Below are positions 30,080 through 39,501 of a stretch of DNA of 64,000 nt, in pieces; within the stretch, counting starts at the first letter, position 1; each line of letters begins with the position of its first letter. Below the pieces are notes generated by a model, which had not been told where the DNA came from, made no database searches, and saw only the letters and a list, made by a program, of their open reading frames with translations. Both the position numbers and the translations under genes were made by a program. The DNA comes from Arcanobacterium phocae (lineage in GTDB: Bacteria > Actinomycetota > Actinomycetes > Actinomycetales > Actinomycetaceae). The stretch lies in assembly GCF_900105865.1 (NCBI RefSeq), contig NZ_LT629804.1, positions 868,001 through 932,000 on the forward strand. The letters run 5' to 3'.

Positions 30080-30481
30080 TCAGGAAAGAATCTTGAACTG
30101 GAACGGGTAGTGATGGAGCCGGCCTTGATTTACTGCCGAGAATGCTTTGAGATGGTGCCAGATTGTGAGCACGAGGCTGGCAATGATCAGTGCGATTCCC
30201 AATGGTGAGAGCAAAATAGTAAAAACCATAATCCAGCCAACGATATACATCAGCCACATACCGATATTGAAGTTAAACGAATCGGCGGCAGCGTGACGCA
30301 CGAAGCGACTGGAATCCTTTTTGAGTGCCCAAATAACGAGCGGCCCGAGGAAAGAAAGCGACGCTGCAGATACCAGCATGGCGATAAGCGCAGACAGGTG
30401 CGCCAGCTTTGCCCACGTGCGTTCGTCGTCGGTCACTGACTCAAGAATGAGTCCGTCAGAAGTGTAAAAAGTATTATCCAT
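30080..30481 (-). CDS. DUF4870 domain membrane protein
   Basis: A 133-residue protein with a short N-terminal soluble part, then DDERTWAKLAHLSALIAMLV, which is the usual opening of DUF4870/Tic20-like small membrane proteins. Three or four hydrophobic segments follow (about residues 28-52, 75-95, 98-118), with the conserved RHAAADSFNFNI between the first and second. Function of the family is unknown. The start at 30481 has AAGGAT directly upstream; longer in-frame extensions lack this. Confidence 0.82.
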   Translation of the reverse strand: MDNTFYTSDGLILESVTDDERTWAKLAHLSALIAMLVSAASLSFLGPLVIWALKKDSSRFVRHAAADSFNFNIGMWLMYIVGWIMVFTILLSPLGIALIIASLVLTIWHHLKAFSAVNQGRLHHYPFQFKILS

Positions 30482-30548
30482 ATCCTTATTATCTGTTTCC
30501 GCTAGGTTCAAGCGAAGGGGTTCTTCTCAAGGCGTATCTGGGATCTAG

Positions 30549-31805
30549 TTACCGGTAGCGTCGCCCGTCAGCAAGATCAAACATGTGGTCGAGTATATCG
30601 CCGCCCATAGCACGCAAACCGTTGTGCTCGTGACCGTTGGTAATAACTTGTTTGATGCCTGGCATAAGATCAACTGTTGCCATCGATAATTCAAACGGTA
30701 CGAAAGCATCACGAACATAGATTGTTGCGGCACCTTGAGCATTGCTGTCGCGCAAAATCTGCGGATCAAAGAGCTTAGGCCACTGCCGGGATGCGAGTGC
30801 ACGGGTAACATCCGCCCACGGCTGCCATGCTGGCACCGTGTCACACCAAGCCTCATGTAGATGCTCACCGGTTAACAAGGTAGGGTCTTCGCGGAAGTCT
30901 GACGGCATCACCCGATCAGCAGACCAGTTCGTGGTGGCTCCATTCGCACCGCAGGCTTCATGAAGCAGAAAGTAAATCGGGTTTCGGCCGCTGAACGGCA
31001 GGTTTGTAGCCAGGTCATAGCTCAGCTGCAGCGAAGTCGGATCCCACTCCAATAGGTGATGGAGTGCTTGCCAGCCTTCATTGCGTCCTAGGTCCATCCC
31101 TAAGGAACGAATCCGTGACGGGGTGACGATTTCACCGTCAGGCAAAACAACATCTCCGGCTTCGGCACGTTGGAGCAGAGTCCGCATCCGCTCCCGATCC
31201 TGCGGGAAATGCGCATAGTAATTTTCCGATAACCAGCGCATTTTATTAAACGTGGCAGAGTAAAAATCGTCAACATGTCCAGTTACTGGCGGCAAACCAC
31301 CCGTAAAGAAAGCATGATGAACAGATTCTGGGTGCCGGCTGAGATAGCAGACGGCAGTAAACCCACCGAAGCTTTGCCCCAGAAGATTCCACTGCTCGGG
31401 ACGGGCTCCGAGGCGAGCTCGCAGAGCTTCAGCGTCTTCCACGATGGCATCGGCGCGGAAATGGCTTAAATAGTCGGCAACAGTTTGCGTGTTACCCATT
31501 TCCAGAAGATCTGGGGTTACCGGTGTAGAACGCCCGGTTCCACGTTGATCGAGCATCACAACGCGGTAGCGTTTCAACGCTGCCGTGAGCCAGCCAGGCG
31601 AAGCCGGATTGTGAGCTATCCGGGGTGCTTCAAAGCCTGGCCCGCCCTGAAGATAAACCAGATAAGGCAAGTTTTCGCCACCTTCAGGCGTGATCACCTG
31701 GGCGAAGATTGACAGCGATCGGGAATCGGATTCGTCGTCGTAAACAAGGGGAACGGTCAGTGTATGATCGTCTAACCGCAGACCCTGAAGATACGTTGTT
31801 TCCAT
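30549..31805 (-). CDS. Proline iminopeptidase-like alpha/beta hydrolase (S33)
   Basis: A 418-residue alpha/beta hydrolase of peptidase family S33. The oxyanion motif GGPG is at 54-57, the strand DQRGTGRST at 86-94, and the nucleophile Ser145 lies in GQSFGG. The catalytic His is likely in TNGHEHNG near the C-terminus. S33 enzymes of this type release N-terminal proline from peptides. GGAAG precedes the ATG. It lies 9 bases downstream of the hydratase-like gene, so they form one unit, and the local cluster with PepT suggests peptide catabolism. Confidence 0.88.
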   Translation of the reverse strand: METTYLQGLRLDDHTLTVPLVYDDESDSRSLSIFAQVITPEGGENLPYLVYLQGGPGFEAPRIAHNPASPGWLTAALKRYRVVMLDQRGTGRSTPVTPDLLEMGNTQTVADYLSHFRADAIVEDAEALRARLGARPEQWNLLGQSFGGFTAVCYLSRHPESVHHAFFTGGLPPVTGHVDDFYSATFNKMRWLSENYYAHFPQDRERMRTLLQRAEAGDVVLPDGEIVTPSRIRSLGMDLGRNEGWQALHHLLEWDPTSLQLSYDLATNLPFSGRNPIYFLLHEACGANGATTNWSADRVMPSDFREDPTLLTGEHLHEAWCDTVPAWQPWADVTRALASRQWPKLFDPQILRDSNAQGAATIYVRDAFVPFELSMATVDLMPGIKQVITNGHEHNGLRAMGGDILDHMFDLADGRRYR

Positions 31806-31814
31806 GTCACTTCC

Positions 31815-32597
31815 TTAAACGAACCGCGCCGAAATTGTTCCCATCCGGCCATAATCGCTCAAGATCACGTCACCACGTTCAACTGGCATAGCACGAGTGA
31901 ACGAACCCGCAAGGATAATTTCGCCAGCATCCAAGAACTGATCTGTGCTCGCAAGCGTATTGGCAAGCCAGGCGACGCCGTGCGCTGGATGATTCATCAC
32001 TCCGGCCGCAACGCCGGTTTCTTCGATCACTTCGTTCTTGTACAGCAGTGCAGAAATCCAGCGCATATCGATGTCTTCTGGGCGTAGAGGTTGCCCGCCC
32101 AAAATCATGGCACCGAAGTACGAATTATCGGCAACTGAATCGACCACGGTTCGGCCCGGGCCGCTCACGCGCGAGGACAGGATTTCTATTGCTGGGGTAA
32201 CAAATTCCGTGGCGCGCAATACGTCATAAATAGTTACTTGCGGGCCTTCTAGCTTGTCTTTCAAAATGAATGCCAGCTCAACCTCAACGCGCGGCTTGTT
32301 GAATATGTCGAAGTCAATCAAAGCTGAGTTTTCATAGATCATGTCTTGGAAGATCGTGCCGAATGCTGGTTCGGTGATACCACGAGAATCCTGTGCTGAA
32401 CGAGCAGTCAGACCGATTTTACGGCCCACGAGCCGGCGGCCAGCATCCAATTGTTCTTCTACCCAAGCGGCCTGGATTTCGTATGCGTCGTCAATGGTGG
32501 CATGCGGAAGTTGCTCTGAAATGCGAGGCAGTAGTTCCCGGGTATGTTGAGCTTTGCTAAGTTTACGAGCGATTTCCGTTGCAAGTGACCTATCCAT
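31815..32597 (-). CDS. 2-keto-4-pentenoate hydratase-like protein (FAH family)
   Basis: A 260-residue protein of the fumarylacetoacetate-hydrolase fold. GRKIGLTARSAQDSRGITEP and FGTIFQDMIY match the 2-oxopent-4-enoate / 2-oxohept-4-ene-dioate hydratase group (MhpD/HpaH). The metal-binding acidic residues are in RVEVELAFIL (ExE) and a downstream Asp. MNHPAHGVAWLAN and AGSFTRAMPVERGD are also typical. These enzymes hydrate intermediates of aromatic meta-cleavage. No other pathway genes are nearby, so the real substrate is open. GGAAGGA precedes ATG 32597. Upstream is the divergent ldh. Confidence 0.86.
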   Translation of the reverse strand: MDRSLATEIARKLSKAQHTRELLPRISEQLPHATIDDAYEIQAAWVEEQLDAGRRLVGRKIGLTARSAQDSRGITEPAFGTIFQDMIYENSALIDFDIFNKPRVEVELAFILKDKLEGPQVTIYDVLRATEFVTPAIEILSSRVSGPGRTVVDSVADNSYFGAMILGGQPLRPEDIDMRWISALLYKNEVIEETGVAAGVMNHPAHGVAWLANTLASTDQFLDAGEIILAGSFTRAMPVERGDVILSDYGRMGTISARFV

Positions 32598-32742
32598 GGC
32601 GGTTCCTTCCTTGCAGTCCGACGACGACGATGGCCTCGGCCGCGATTGTTCTTCTAGTTTCATTGTGTCACTTTTGAGGGGGCCAATGCTACCGGCCAGA
32701 AAGTGTGATCAACATTCTGCAGACATTTACGTGGAAAACCGG

Positions 32743-32748
32743 GATAAT
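32743..32748 (+). promoter_or_regulatory. -10 box of ldh (leaderless message likely)
   Basis: GATAAT ends 6 bases before the ldh ATG, so transcription should start at or next to the start codon. CAGACA 17 bases upstream (32720-32725) is a partial -35. Confidence 0.55.
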
Positions 32749-32754
32749 AGAAGT

Positions 32755-33711
32755 ATGACTACTCAATTTAAAACGAAAATGTCGGTAATCGGTGCAGGGT
32801 CGGTTGGTACCGCTCTTGCTTATGCAGCTATGTTGCGTGGCTCTGCCAACGTTGTTGCTCTGTTTGATATTAACAAAACAAAAGTTGACGCTGAAGTTCT
32901 CGATTTGGCTCATGGTACCCAGTTCATGGCAGGTTCGGAATTAATTGGTGGTTCTGATATTACGGTCACCGCAAATTCTGACATCGTTCTGATCACTGCT
33001 GGCGCTAAGCAAAATCCGGGGCAAACACGGCTGGAGTTGGCAGAGAAGAATGCTCGCATTCTCGAAAGCCTCATGTCAGATTTGGTCCCGCTGTCACCAA
33101 ACGCTATCTTCGTTCTGGTAACGAACCCGGTTGATGTTCTTACTGCTGCGGCAGTGAAATTCTCAGGGCTTCCGGCTGGACGCGTGTTCGGTTCTGGAAC
33201 TGTTCTTGATTCTTCGCGTCTGCGGTGGCTCGTTGGCCGTAAGATTGGTGTCTCGCCACGTTCGGTCCACTCCTTGATCGTTGGCGAACACGGTGATAGC
33301 GAATTTGCGCTGTGGTCATCAGCTACGATCGGCCAAGTTTCCTTGCGTGATTGGTGCAATGACAAGGGCGAGAAGGTCTTCTCCGATGACGTTCTGCACG
33401 AACTTGAACAAGAAGTCATCAATTCGGCTTACAAGATTATCGAAGGCAAGGGCGCAACGAACTACGCTATCGGTGTTGCCGGTGCTCGAATCGTGGAAGC
33501 GGTTCTTAACAACCAGCGCGCGATTCTGCCAGTGTCGAGCGTTTTGAATGGCTCATTCGGAGTCGAAGATGTAGCCCTTGCTGTGCCATGTATCGTTGGC
33601 GCTAATGGCGTGGAACGTCCGATCGAATTCCCAATGGATAGCGTGGAGCGAGCTCGTTTCGATGCTTCTGTTCAGGCGTTAACAGCCGCTCAAAAGACTA
33701 TCGGGTTGTAG
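32755..33711 (+). CDS. ldh: L-lactate dehydrogenase
   Basis: A 318-residue NAD-dependent dehydrogenase that converts pyruvate to L-lactate during fermentation. The NAD loop is VIGAGSVGTALAY near residue 11-23, and VTNPVDVLT is the family strand motif. The catalytic His is in IVGEHGDSEFALWS, and the pyruvate-binding Arg lies in the NPGQTRLEL loop. Gln in the GAKQNPGQTR loop favours lactate over malate dehydrogenase. ATG 32755 is preferred because no ribosome site is present and a -10 box ends 6 bases upstream. A strong palindrome follows. With the glucose PTS it fits a fermentative lifestyle. Confidence 0.94.
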   Translation: MTTQFKTKMSVIGAGSVGTALAYAAMLRGSANVVALFDINKTKVDAEVLDLAHGTQFMAGSELIGGSDITVTANSDIVLITAGAKQNPGQTRLELAEKNARILESLMSDLVPLSPNAIFVLVTNPVDVLTAAAVKFSGLPAGRVFGSGTVLDSSRLRWLVGRKIGVSPRSVHSLIVGEHGDSEFALWSSATIGQVSLRDWCNDKGEKVFSDDVLHELEQEVINSAYKIIEGKGATNYAIGVAGARIVEAVLNNQRAILPVSSVLNGSFGVEDVALAVPCIVGANGVERPIEFPMDSVERARFDASVQALTAAQKTIGL

Positions 33712-33742
33712 AACATTCGTTAGACCCTCGTTAGGGTTAAGC

Positions 33743-33782
33743 CAGTCGGGGAGTGTCATGAATCCATGACACTCCCCGACTG
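33743..33782. terminator. Terminator hairpin between ldh and lipoprotein gene
   Basis: CAGTCGGGGAGTGTCATG (33743-33760) and its perfect reverse complement (33765-33782) form an 18-bp stem with a 4-nt loop between two convergent genes. Confidence 0.88.
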
Positions 33783-33797
33783 ACTTATATCGACGTT

Positions 33798-34328
33798 TTA
33801 TTCAGCGTCAGCGGTTTCGTGAACGCCACCGCCAGCAAATTCATTTGGTGGCAGGCTACCAGTACGGGTAGGCTGTGACCTTCCGTCGTCCCAGACGTAG
33901 GTTGCTACTGCAGGCTTTGGCATAGTCTTTTCATCATCTAAGTACCAGGTGCGCTCAACTTGGATTTCAGAATCAGAGACGCGAGAAACTTTCGGTTCGC
34001 CAAGATATGGGCGTGCTTCTGATGTTCCGGCGAAAACGCCGTTGTGGAACAATGCAACTTCGTATGGCTCGTCCGAATTAGGGGTTCCGGTTGGGATAAC
34101 AATCCACGATAGCGCCTTGCACGAGTCATATGTGCTTGTATCTGCCGCTGCTAGATCCCAGTTTTCAGCTGAATCTGCTGGCAGACCTTCCCACGCGGGG
34201 TTGAGTTCAGTTGCGGCTTGAGCCAATGCTTCGTCGCCAGTTGTTTCGGCGCAATCTGAGCATCCAACGAAAGCGATTAAAGCAATTGGAAGGCACGCAC
34301 CCATACGTGCCAAACTCTTGCGAGTCAT
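33798..34328 (-). CDS. LppP/LprE-like lipoprotein
   Basis: A 176-residue secreted protein. The signal peptide MTRKSLARMGACLPIALIAF ends in VGCSD, a plausible lipobox with Cys after Gly. The mature region includes CKALSWIVIPTGTPNSDEPY and VALFHNGVFAGTSEARPY, which I associate with the LppP/LprE lipoprotein family of actinobacteria (from memory, moderate confidence). Its function is unknown. The start at 34328 has AAGGA nearby; a longer in-frame extension is unlikely because it lacks both a ribosome site and a signal-peptide start. Confidence 0.75.
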   Translation of the reverse strand: MTRKSLARMGACLPIALIAFVGCSDCAETTGDEALAQAATELNPAWEGLPADSAENWDLAAADTSTYDSCKALSWIVIPTGTPNSDEPYEVALFHNGVFAGTSEARPYLGEPKVSRVSDSEIQVERTWYLDDEKTMPKPAVATYVWDDGRSQPTRTGSLPPNEFAGGGVHETADAE

Positions 34329-34420
34329 TTTCCTTCTTCCATTAGTATCAACGATTAAACCAAGAAGATACATTACCACTGTCAACGTTTTTCCGGAGGT
34401 TGGTGGCAATGGGACATAAC

Positions 34421-36631
34421 TCAGATGTGGTCAATAATGGAGTTCAAGCGCGCCGAAGGGCGCATAACTGCTTGCACACGAGCCGGATCGGGATCATAGT
34501 AGCCCCCGAGATCTACCGGCTTTCCTTGGACTTCGAGCAGCTCACGCTGAATATCGGCGGCGTAGTGCTCCAGTAATCTAGCCGGCTTCGCGAAAGTCCG
34601 AGCCAGTTCGGTATCATCTGGTTGATGTGCCAGAGCCTGCGCCCAATAAGTTGCCAGCCACGCATGCGAACCGCGACTATCTAGTTGTCTCACAGCTGCT
34701 TGAGGTGAGTAACCGTTAGCCAAGACCTGCTCGGTCGCATAGTCCAAGGTATCGGCCAGAATATCGGCTCGCCGATTGTTCATAGTTCGTCCAACATGGC
34801 GTAACGATTCAGAAACTGCCAGAAACTCCCCGAGGGAATCCCATTGCAGATGATTTTCGGCTAGTAACTGCCGGGTGAGCTTGGGAGCAGTTCCGCCCGC
34901 CCCAGTCTCAAACATTCCGCCACCAGCCATGAGTGGAACCACCGATAACATTTTCGCAGATGTCCCTAGTTCCATAATCGGGAACAAATCCGTAAGATAA
35001 TCGCGCAGGACGTTTCCAGTAGCAGAGAGAGTATCTAGCCCAGCTCGCAGGCGGCCGAGAGTTTTCTTTGTAGCGTCCGGTATCGACATGATACTGACAT
35101 CGAGCGTGTCAGTATCTTCATCAGCTAAAAACTCGTGGACATAAGCGGTCATAAGACGATCGTGGGCACGCTCTGGATCTAACCAGAAAATGACTGGCGT
35201 ATCAGAGTAGCGCGCTCGTGACAGTGCCAACTGCACCCAATTCATAATCGGGGCTTTTTTCGTCACGCAACCACGGAAAATATCCCCGGCATACACTGGC
35301 TGGGAGACGAGCACGATGTCGTCGTCGGACACAATATCAACCCGACCACCGTCCGGGGCAACAAACGTCTTATCGTGAGACCCGTACTCTTCGGCCTGCT
35401 GAGCCATCAAGCCGACGTTCGACACGCTACCCATCGTAGACGGGTCGAAAGCGCCGTTTCGTTGGCAGTCTTGGATAACCACACGGTAGACATCGGCGTA
35501 TGACGAATCTGGAATCACCGCGATCGTATCGCTCAATTCACCGTCTGGTCCCCAGAGCTTGCCGCCATTGCGGATCATTGCGGGCATTGAGGCATCGATG
35601 ATCACATCCGATGGCACATGCAAGTTTGTGATACCTTGGGCTGCATCAACCATAGATAGCCGTGCCCCAGAGTGGAATTCGCAGTCAAACGATTGTCGGA
35701 TGCGGGCGCCGTCGTCGGCCTGATCTAATCCGGCGAAGATACGTGTCAATCCGTCGTCGGCATGCAAGCCGAGTTCAGTCAATCGTGGTCCAAAATCGGT
35801 AAAAGTTTGGGGGAAGAATGCGCGCACGGCGTGTCCGAAAATAACTGGATCCGAAACCTTCATCATGGTCGCTTTGAGATGAAGTGAGAATAATAAATCT
35901 GATGAGGACGCTTGGGCGATACTGTGAGACAAGAACGAGCGGAGCTTACTGACCTCCATAATTGAGGCATCAAGGATATCGCCGGCGTCGAGTTCAATGT
36001 TGTCAGTCATCGTCTGCTGCTGGCCTGCAACAGACGTGAAAACGATACGCGCCCGTGTTTTTTGCTCGACGACGACGGACTTCTCCGTATGCTTAAAATC
36101 CCCCGCTTTCATTGTGGTGACGGTAGTTTGTGAATTGGCGGGCCAAGGTTCCATGCGATGCGGATGGGAGCGGGCAAAGTTCTTGACGGCCCGAGGCGCT
36201 CGACGATCTGAGTTGCCTTCACGCAGCACTGGGTTTACCGCCGACCCAAGGACTGAGTCGTATCGCTTACGCACGTCGTGTTCCGCACTAGTAGTGGGAT
36301 GTGCTGGATACAGTGGGATATCAATGCCGTGTTCTTGTAGCTCATTGATAGCTGCTATGAGTTGGGGCAGTGAGGCTGAAATATTGGGAAGCTTAACGAT
36401 ATTTGCAGCGGGGGTGCGGGTAAGGGCGCTGAGCTGTGCCAGTGCGTCCAGACGTTGTTGAGAAGGTGGAAGTCGATCTGAAAAAGCAGAAATAATCCGG
36501 CCCGCTAATGAAATGTCTTGGGAAGTGATGTTGGTGTGAGCGTGCTTGGCGAATGCTGAAACGATGGGCAATAACGAAGTGGAGGCAAGCATAGGAGATT
36601 CGTCCGTATGAGTGTAAAAAATCTGAGCCAT
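34421..36631 (-). CDS. icd: Isocitrate dehydrogenase, monomeric NADP-dependent type
   Basis: A 736-residue monomeric isocitrate dehydrogenase, the about 740-residue type of corynebacteria and some proteobacteria. It opens with MAQIFYTHTDESPMLASTSL, and family segments such as EGNSDRRAPRAVKNFARSHP (isocitrate and Mg binding), FSLHLKATMMKVSDPVIFGH and MVDAAQGITNLHVPSDVIID are intact. It oxidises isocitrate to 2-oxoglutarate, making NADPH. AAAGGAG precedes the ATG. With citrate synthase at 58.3 kb this supports at least the oxidative entry of the citrate cycle to glutamate. Confidence 0.95.
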   Translation of the reverse strand: MAQIFYTHTDESPMLASTSLLPIVSAFAKHAHTNITSQDISLAGRIISAFSDRLPPSQQRLDALAQLSALTRTPAANIVKLPNISASLPQLIAAINELQEHGIDIPLYPAHPTTSAEHDVRKRYDSVLGSAVNPVLREGNSDRRAPRAVKNFARSHPHRMEPWPANSQTTVTTMKAGDFKHTEKSVVVEQKTRARIVFTSVAGQQQTMTDNIELDAGDILDASIMEVSKLRSFLSHSIAQASSSDLLFSLHLKATMMKVSDPVIFGHAVRAFFPQTFTDFGPRLTELGLHADDGLTRIFAGLDQADDGARIRQSFDCEFHSGARLSMVDAAQGITNLHVPSDVIIDASMPAMIRNGGKLWGPDGELSDTIAVIPDSSYADVYRVVIQDCQRNGAFDPSTMGSVSNVGLMAQQAEEYGSHDKTFVAPDGGRVDIVSDDDIVLVSQPVYAGDIFRGCVTKKAPIMNWVQLALSRARYSDTPVIFWLDPERAHDRLMTAYVHEFLADEDTDTLDVSIMSIPDATKKTLGRLRAGLDTLSATGNVLRDYLTDLFPIMELGTSAKMLSVVPLMAGGGMFETGAGGTAPKLTRQLLAENHLQWDSLGEFLAVSESLRHVGRTMNNRRADILADTLDYATEQVLANGYSPQAAVRQLDSRGSHAWLATYWAQALAHQPDDTELARTFAKPARLLEHYAADIQRELLEVQGKPVDLGGYYDPDPARVQAVMRPSARLNSIIDHI

Positions 36632-36849
36632 ATCTGGTCTCCTTTGACGTCGATCGGTGCACCACTCATTAGATGTCTTGATATAAAGATTATCAGGGAT
36701 GGAGAGAAATGTGTGCTGAATCAAACTCTCGATGTGAGCTTGCTTGCCAAAACTTAAATTTCGCCCATACCACTAGGGAAAAGTAGCAAAGCATTGGTAA
36801 TTTTGAACTACATCATGAGGCATGCATGAGGTATCAAAGGAGGCAGACA

Positions 36850-37302
36850 GTGGCAACTTGGAAAGATGGCGCTGGCGTCATTACCCTACCGTCTGGACGT
36901 CGTGTCCGCGGACGGTCATGGCGAGTAGTCACTGAAGAACAAGCTGATCTAGCTATTGTTCTTACCACCTCCGTAGGAAACCGCTTTGGAGCACCAACGA
37001 TTATGTCCCGCGCTGGCGAAACGATCGCTATCGATTGGCCGGATTACCGGCTTCCACGCCGCCCAGCTCAAGCCCTCCAAACTCTACGCGATGCGTTGAG
37101 CCAAGCAGCCGATAAAAAGGTTGAAATTACCTGTGCTGGGGGAGTGGGACGAACTGGCACTGCGCTCGCGATTCTTGCGGTATTTGATGGGATGGATCCC
37201 CATGACGCAATTGACCTTGTGCAACGCGAATATAATCCGCAATCGGTTGCTTCACCAGCTCAGCGAGCATTCGTCATGGACTTGGGTGCAGACGTTAACT
37301 AG
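36850..37302 (+). CDS. Protein-tyrosine phosphatase family protein
   Basis: A 150-residue phosphatase. The P-loop CxxxxxRT is CAGGVGRTGTA with Cys95 and Arg101, and a WPD-type general-acid loop is visible as DWPDYRLP (Asp65 probable). The cysteine forms the phospho-enzyme and the Arg binds phosphate. Size and motif point to the compact cysteine-phosphatase group rather than low-molecular-weight PTPs. GTG 36850 is chosen as start because AAAGGAGG ends 6 bases before it. The start region faces the divergent icd gene. The target protein is unknown. Confidence 0.85.
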   Translation: MATWKDGAGVITLPSGRRVRGRSWRVVTEEQADLAIVLTTSVGNRFGAPTIMSRAGETIAIDWPDYRLPRRPAQALQTLRDALSQAADKKVEITCAGGVGRTGTALAILAVFDGMDPHDAIDLVQREYNPQSVASPAQRAFVMDLGADVN

Positions 37303-37415
37303 TGCCTTCCAACCTGCGGTCGCTGTATCGTTTTAGGCCGTGGCATTTCACTCACCTGTTGGAAAATCGTATTGGCTAACGTGAGTTTTGAAGATATTTG
37401 CGCCATACTTATCCC

Positions 37416-38183
37416 ATGTTCATTGATCCGGCAACACCCACGAGTCCAGAGCGTCATGTCCTTGAGACGTTGGCGGCCCTTAGCGTTGCCAGCGAGGAAA
37501 TCGAGTCTTACGGGACGCATCCTTCGCAAGTTATCGAATGGTATGGTCCAGCTGACGGTGAGCCAGTAGTTTTCGTTCATGGTGGAGGATATCGTTCTCA
37601 CCTCTCCATCGCTCATGCGCGACCAGCTGCGTTAGCACTCGGCGAAGAAGGCTACCGAGTAGCTCTCATTGAGGTGCGAAAAGAACAGAGTAATCCGGAC
37701 GTAACATTGCAAGATCTCCAGACTTTAGCGCTACGTCCAGATCTGGCACAAGCGACGTGGATTGGTCATTCTCTTGGCGGAACCTTGGCGATCGACGTCG
37801 TCCTCGAACCGAGTTTACCTCCGAAAAAAGCGATAGGTTTAGCGCCATTTTGTCAGCTTATCGATACTGACAACAGTCATCCGGAAACCGCAGGTATTGC
37901 GGAATGGATCGGCGGTACGACTGCCGAGAAGCCGCAGATGTACGAGAAGCTGGATCCTCTTACCCGGTTAGAAGAACTTGGCGAAGCTGGATTTGCAGAC
38001 GGGGGTCTCAATATCCAAGTCATTCATGGGGAAGATGACCTGATCATTCCAGTGGCACATGTGCGTGAGCATGCCGCCAGTCCGATTAGGATTGCTATTG
38101 TTCCGGGTGCTAACCATGCAGATCTTATTCGACCTGGACACGATGCCTGGCTCTTCTTACTAGGGGCGCTCCGGGCGGACTGA
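37416..38183 (+). CDS. Alpha/beta hydrolase
   Basis: A 255-residue alpha/beta-hydrolase-fold protein. The oxyanion segment is VVFVHGGGYRSH, the nucleophile Ser lies in IGHSLGGT, the acid is probably Asp in GEDDLIIPV, and the His is in PGANHADL. Substrate is unknown (esterase or lipase-like). ATG 37416 is chosen: CATACT ends 6 bases upstream as a -10 box, with no ribosome site, indicating a leaderless message. The M18 peptidase gene follows after 25 bases. Confidence 0.82.
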   Translation: MFIDPATPTSPERHVLETLAALSVASEEIESYGTHPSQVIEWYGPADGEPVVFVHGGGYRSHLSIAHARPAALALGEEGYRVALIEVRKEQSNPDVTLQDLQTLALRPDLAQATWIGHSLGGTLAIDVVLEPSLPPKKAIGLAPFCQLIDTDNSHPETAGIAEWIGGTTAEKPQMYEKLDPLTRLEELGEAGFADGGLNIQVIHGEDDLIIPVAHVREHAASPIRIAIVPGANHADLIRPGHDAWLFLLGALRAD

Positions 38184-38208
38184 CGCATGAGGGATTAGAA
38201 TAAGACCC

Positions 38209-39501
38209 ATGAGTAATCTCGATTCTTTTTCTTCTCGTTCATACGCCCAAGCATTCGGCGAATTCATCGCTGAGTCCCCCACCTCGTATCACGCTGCTGA
38301 GCAAGTAGCTAACCAACTTGTTGCCGCTGGTTTTGATCGCTGCGAACAAACCGAGGCTTGGCCACACATTTCCCGCGGAGTCATGGTTATTGCCGGAGCT
38401 GTGGTAGCTTGGCAACTTCCAGAGAAGTTCACTGCACACACCGGAGCACGGATCGTCGGGTCGCATACAGATTCGCCGTCGTTCAAAATCAAACCGGTCG
38501 CAACGTCCACGGTTGCTGGATACTCGCAAGTAAACGTCGAAGTTTATGGTGGTCCGTTGCTAAACTCCTGGCTAAATCGAGACCTCGGAATTGCCGGTCA
38601 GATAGTAACAACTGATGGGGAACGCCATCTTGTTAAAACAGATGCCCTGATGACGATCCCGCAACTCGCGCCACACTTGGATCGGTCTCAGAATGATGAT
38701 CTCAAATTATCTCGGCAACGCGATTATCATCCTGTGTGGGCAGTAGGTGAAGCAGATGTTATGGAATACATCTGCGCCAGTGCAGGTATCGATGCAGAAC
38801 ACGTAGCCGGCACAGACCTCTACGCATATGACACCGCCGAGTCCCGGATCTACGGCGGGCCGAACAAAGACGCCTTCTTCTGTTCTGGGCGGCAAGACAA
38901 CCTTACCTCGGTGTACGCCTCGCTCCAGGCTTTTCTTGCGGTGGCGCAAGCAGATAAAAAGCATGATGACGTGTTGATCTTTGTGGCATTCGATCACGAA
39001 GAAGTCGGTTCTGGAACCCCGACTGGCGCGAGCGGACCAATTCTAGAAAGTACGTTGCGCCGAATCGTTGATTCCTCAGAACTCGCAGGTGATGAAGGCT
39101 ACTGGCGGTTCATTGCGCAATCGTCATGTATTTCAGCCGATGCTGGCCACGCTATCAATCCAAACAAGGTGGAAAAACACGATCCGGCACACCATCCGAT
39201 TCTCGGCGGCGGCCCGCTACTGAAAATCAATTCCCAGCAGCGCTACGCTACGGACGCTATCGGTTCTGCTACGTGGCTGCGTGCCGCTCACCAAGCCGGT
39301 GTGCAAACGCAAGAGTTCGTTTCGAATAATGACGTGCCTTGCGGGACCACGATCGGACCACTAACCGCGACCCGTTTTGGTATGACCACGGTGGATGTGG
39401 GGGTTGCGATGCTCTCCATGCACTCGGTTCGCGAAATAACAAATCCGGGTGATCTGCTTGCTATGGCAAAAATCCTTGAGGCCTATTGGATGGGGGCATG
39501 A
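38209..39501 (+). CDS. apeB: M18 family aminopeptidase
   Basis: A 430-residue zinc aminopeptidase of the M18 (aspartyl aminopeptidase/ApeB) family. Metal ligands and catalytic residues are in GSHTDSPSFKIKP (His), FFCSGRQDNLTS (bridging Asp), FDHEEVGSGTPTGA (catalytic and metal Glu), SADAGHAINPN (Asp), and the last His in MLSMHSVRE. It removes N-terminal residues, often acidic ones, from cytosolic peptides. A -10-like TAGAAT ends 7 bases before the ATG. Its stop overlaps the next gene's start (ATGA). Confidence 0.93.
   Translation: MSNLDSFSSRSYAQAFGEFIAESPTSYHAAEQVANQLVAAGFDRCEQTEAWPHISRGVMVIAGAVVAWQLPEKFTAHTGARIVGSHTDSPSFKIKPVATSTVAGYSQVNVEVYGGPLLNSWLNRDLGIAGQIVTTDGERHLVKTDALMTIPQLAPHLDRSQNDDLKLSRQRDYHPVWAVGEADVMEYICASAGIDAEHVAGTDLYAYDTAESRIYGGPNKDAFFCSGRQDNLTSVYASLQAFLAVAQADKKHDDVLIFVAFDHEEVGSGTPTGASGPILESTLRRIVDSSELAGDEGYWRFIAQSSCISADAGHAINPNKVEKHDPAHHPILGGGPLLKINSQQRYATDAIGSATWLRAAHQAGVQTQEFVSNNDVPCGTTIGPLTATRFGMTTVDVGVAMLSMHSVREITNPGDLLAMAKILEAYWMGA

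Noticed and set aside
31815..32597. Aromatic degradation cluster
   Set aside because: Only a single hydratase-like gene; no ring-cleavage or downstream enzymes in the neighbourhood.
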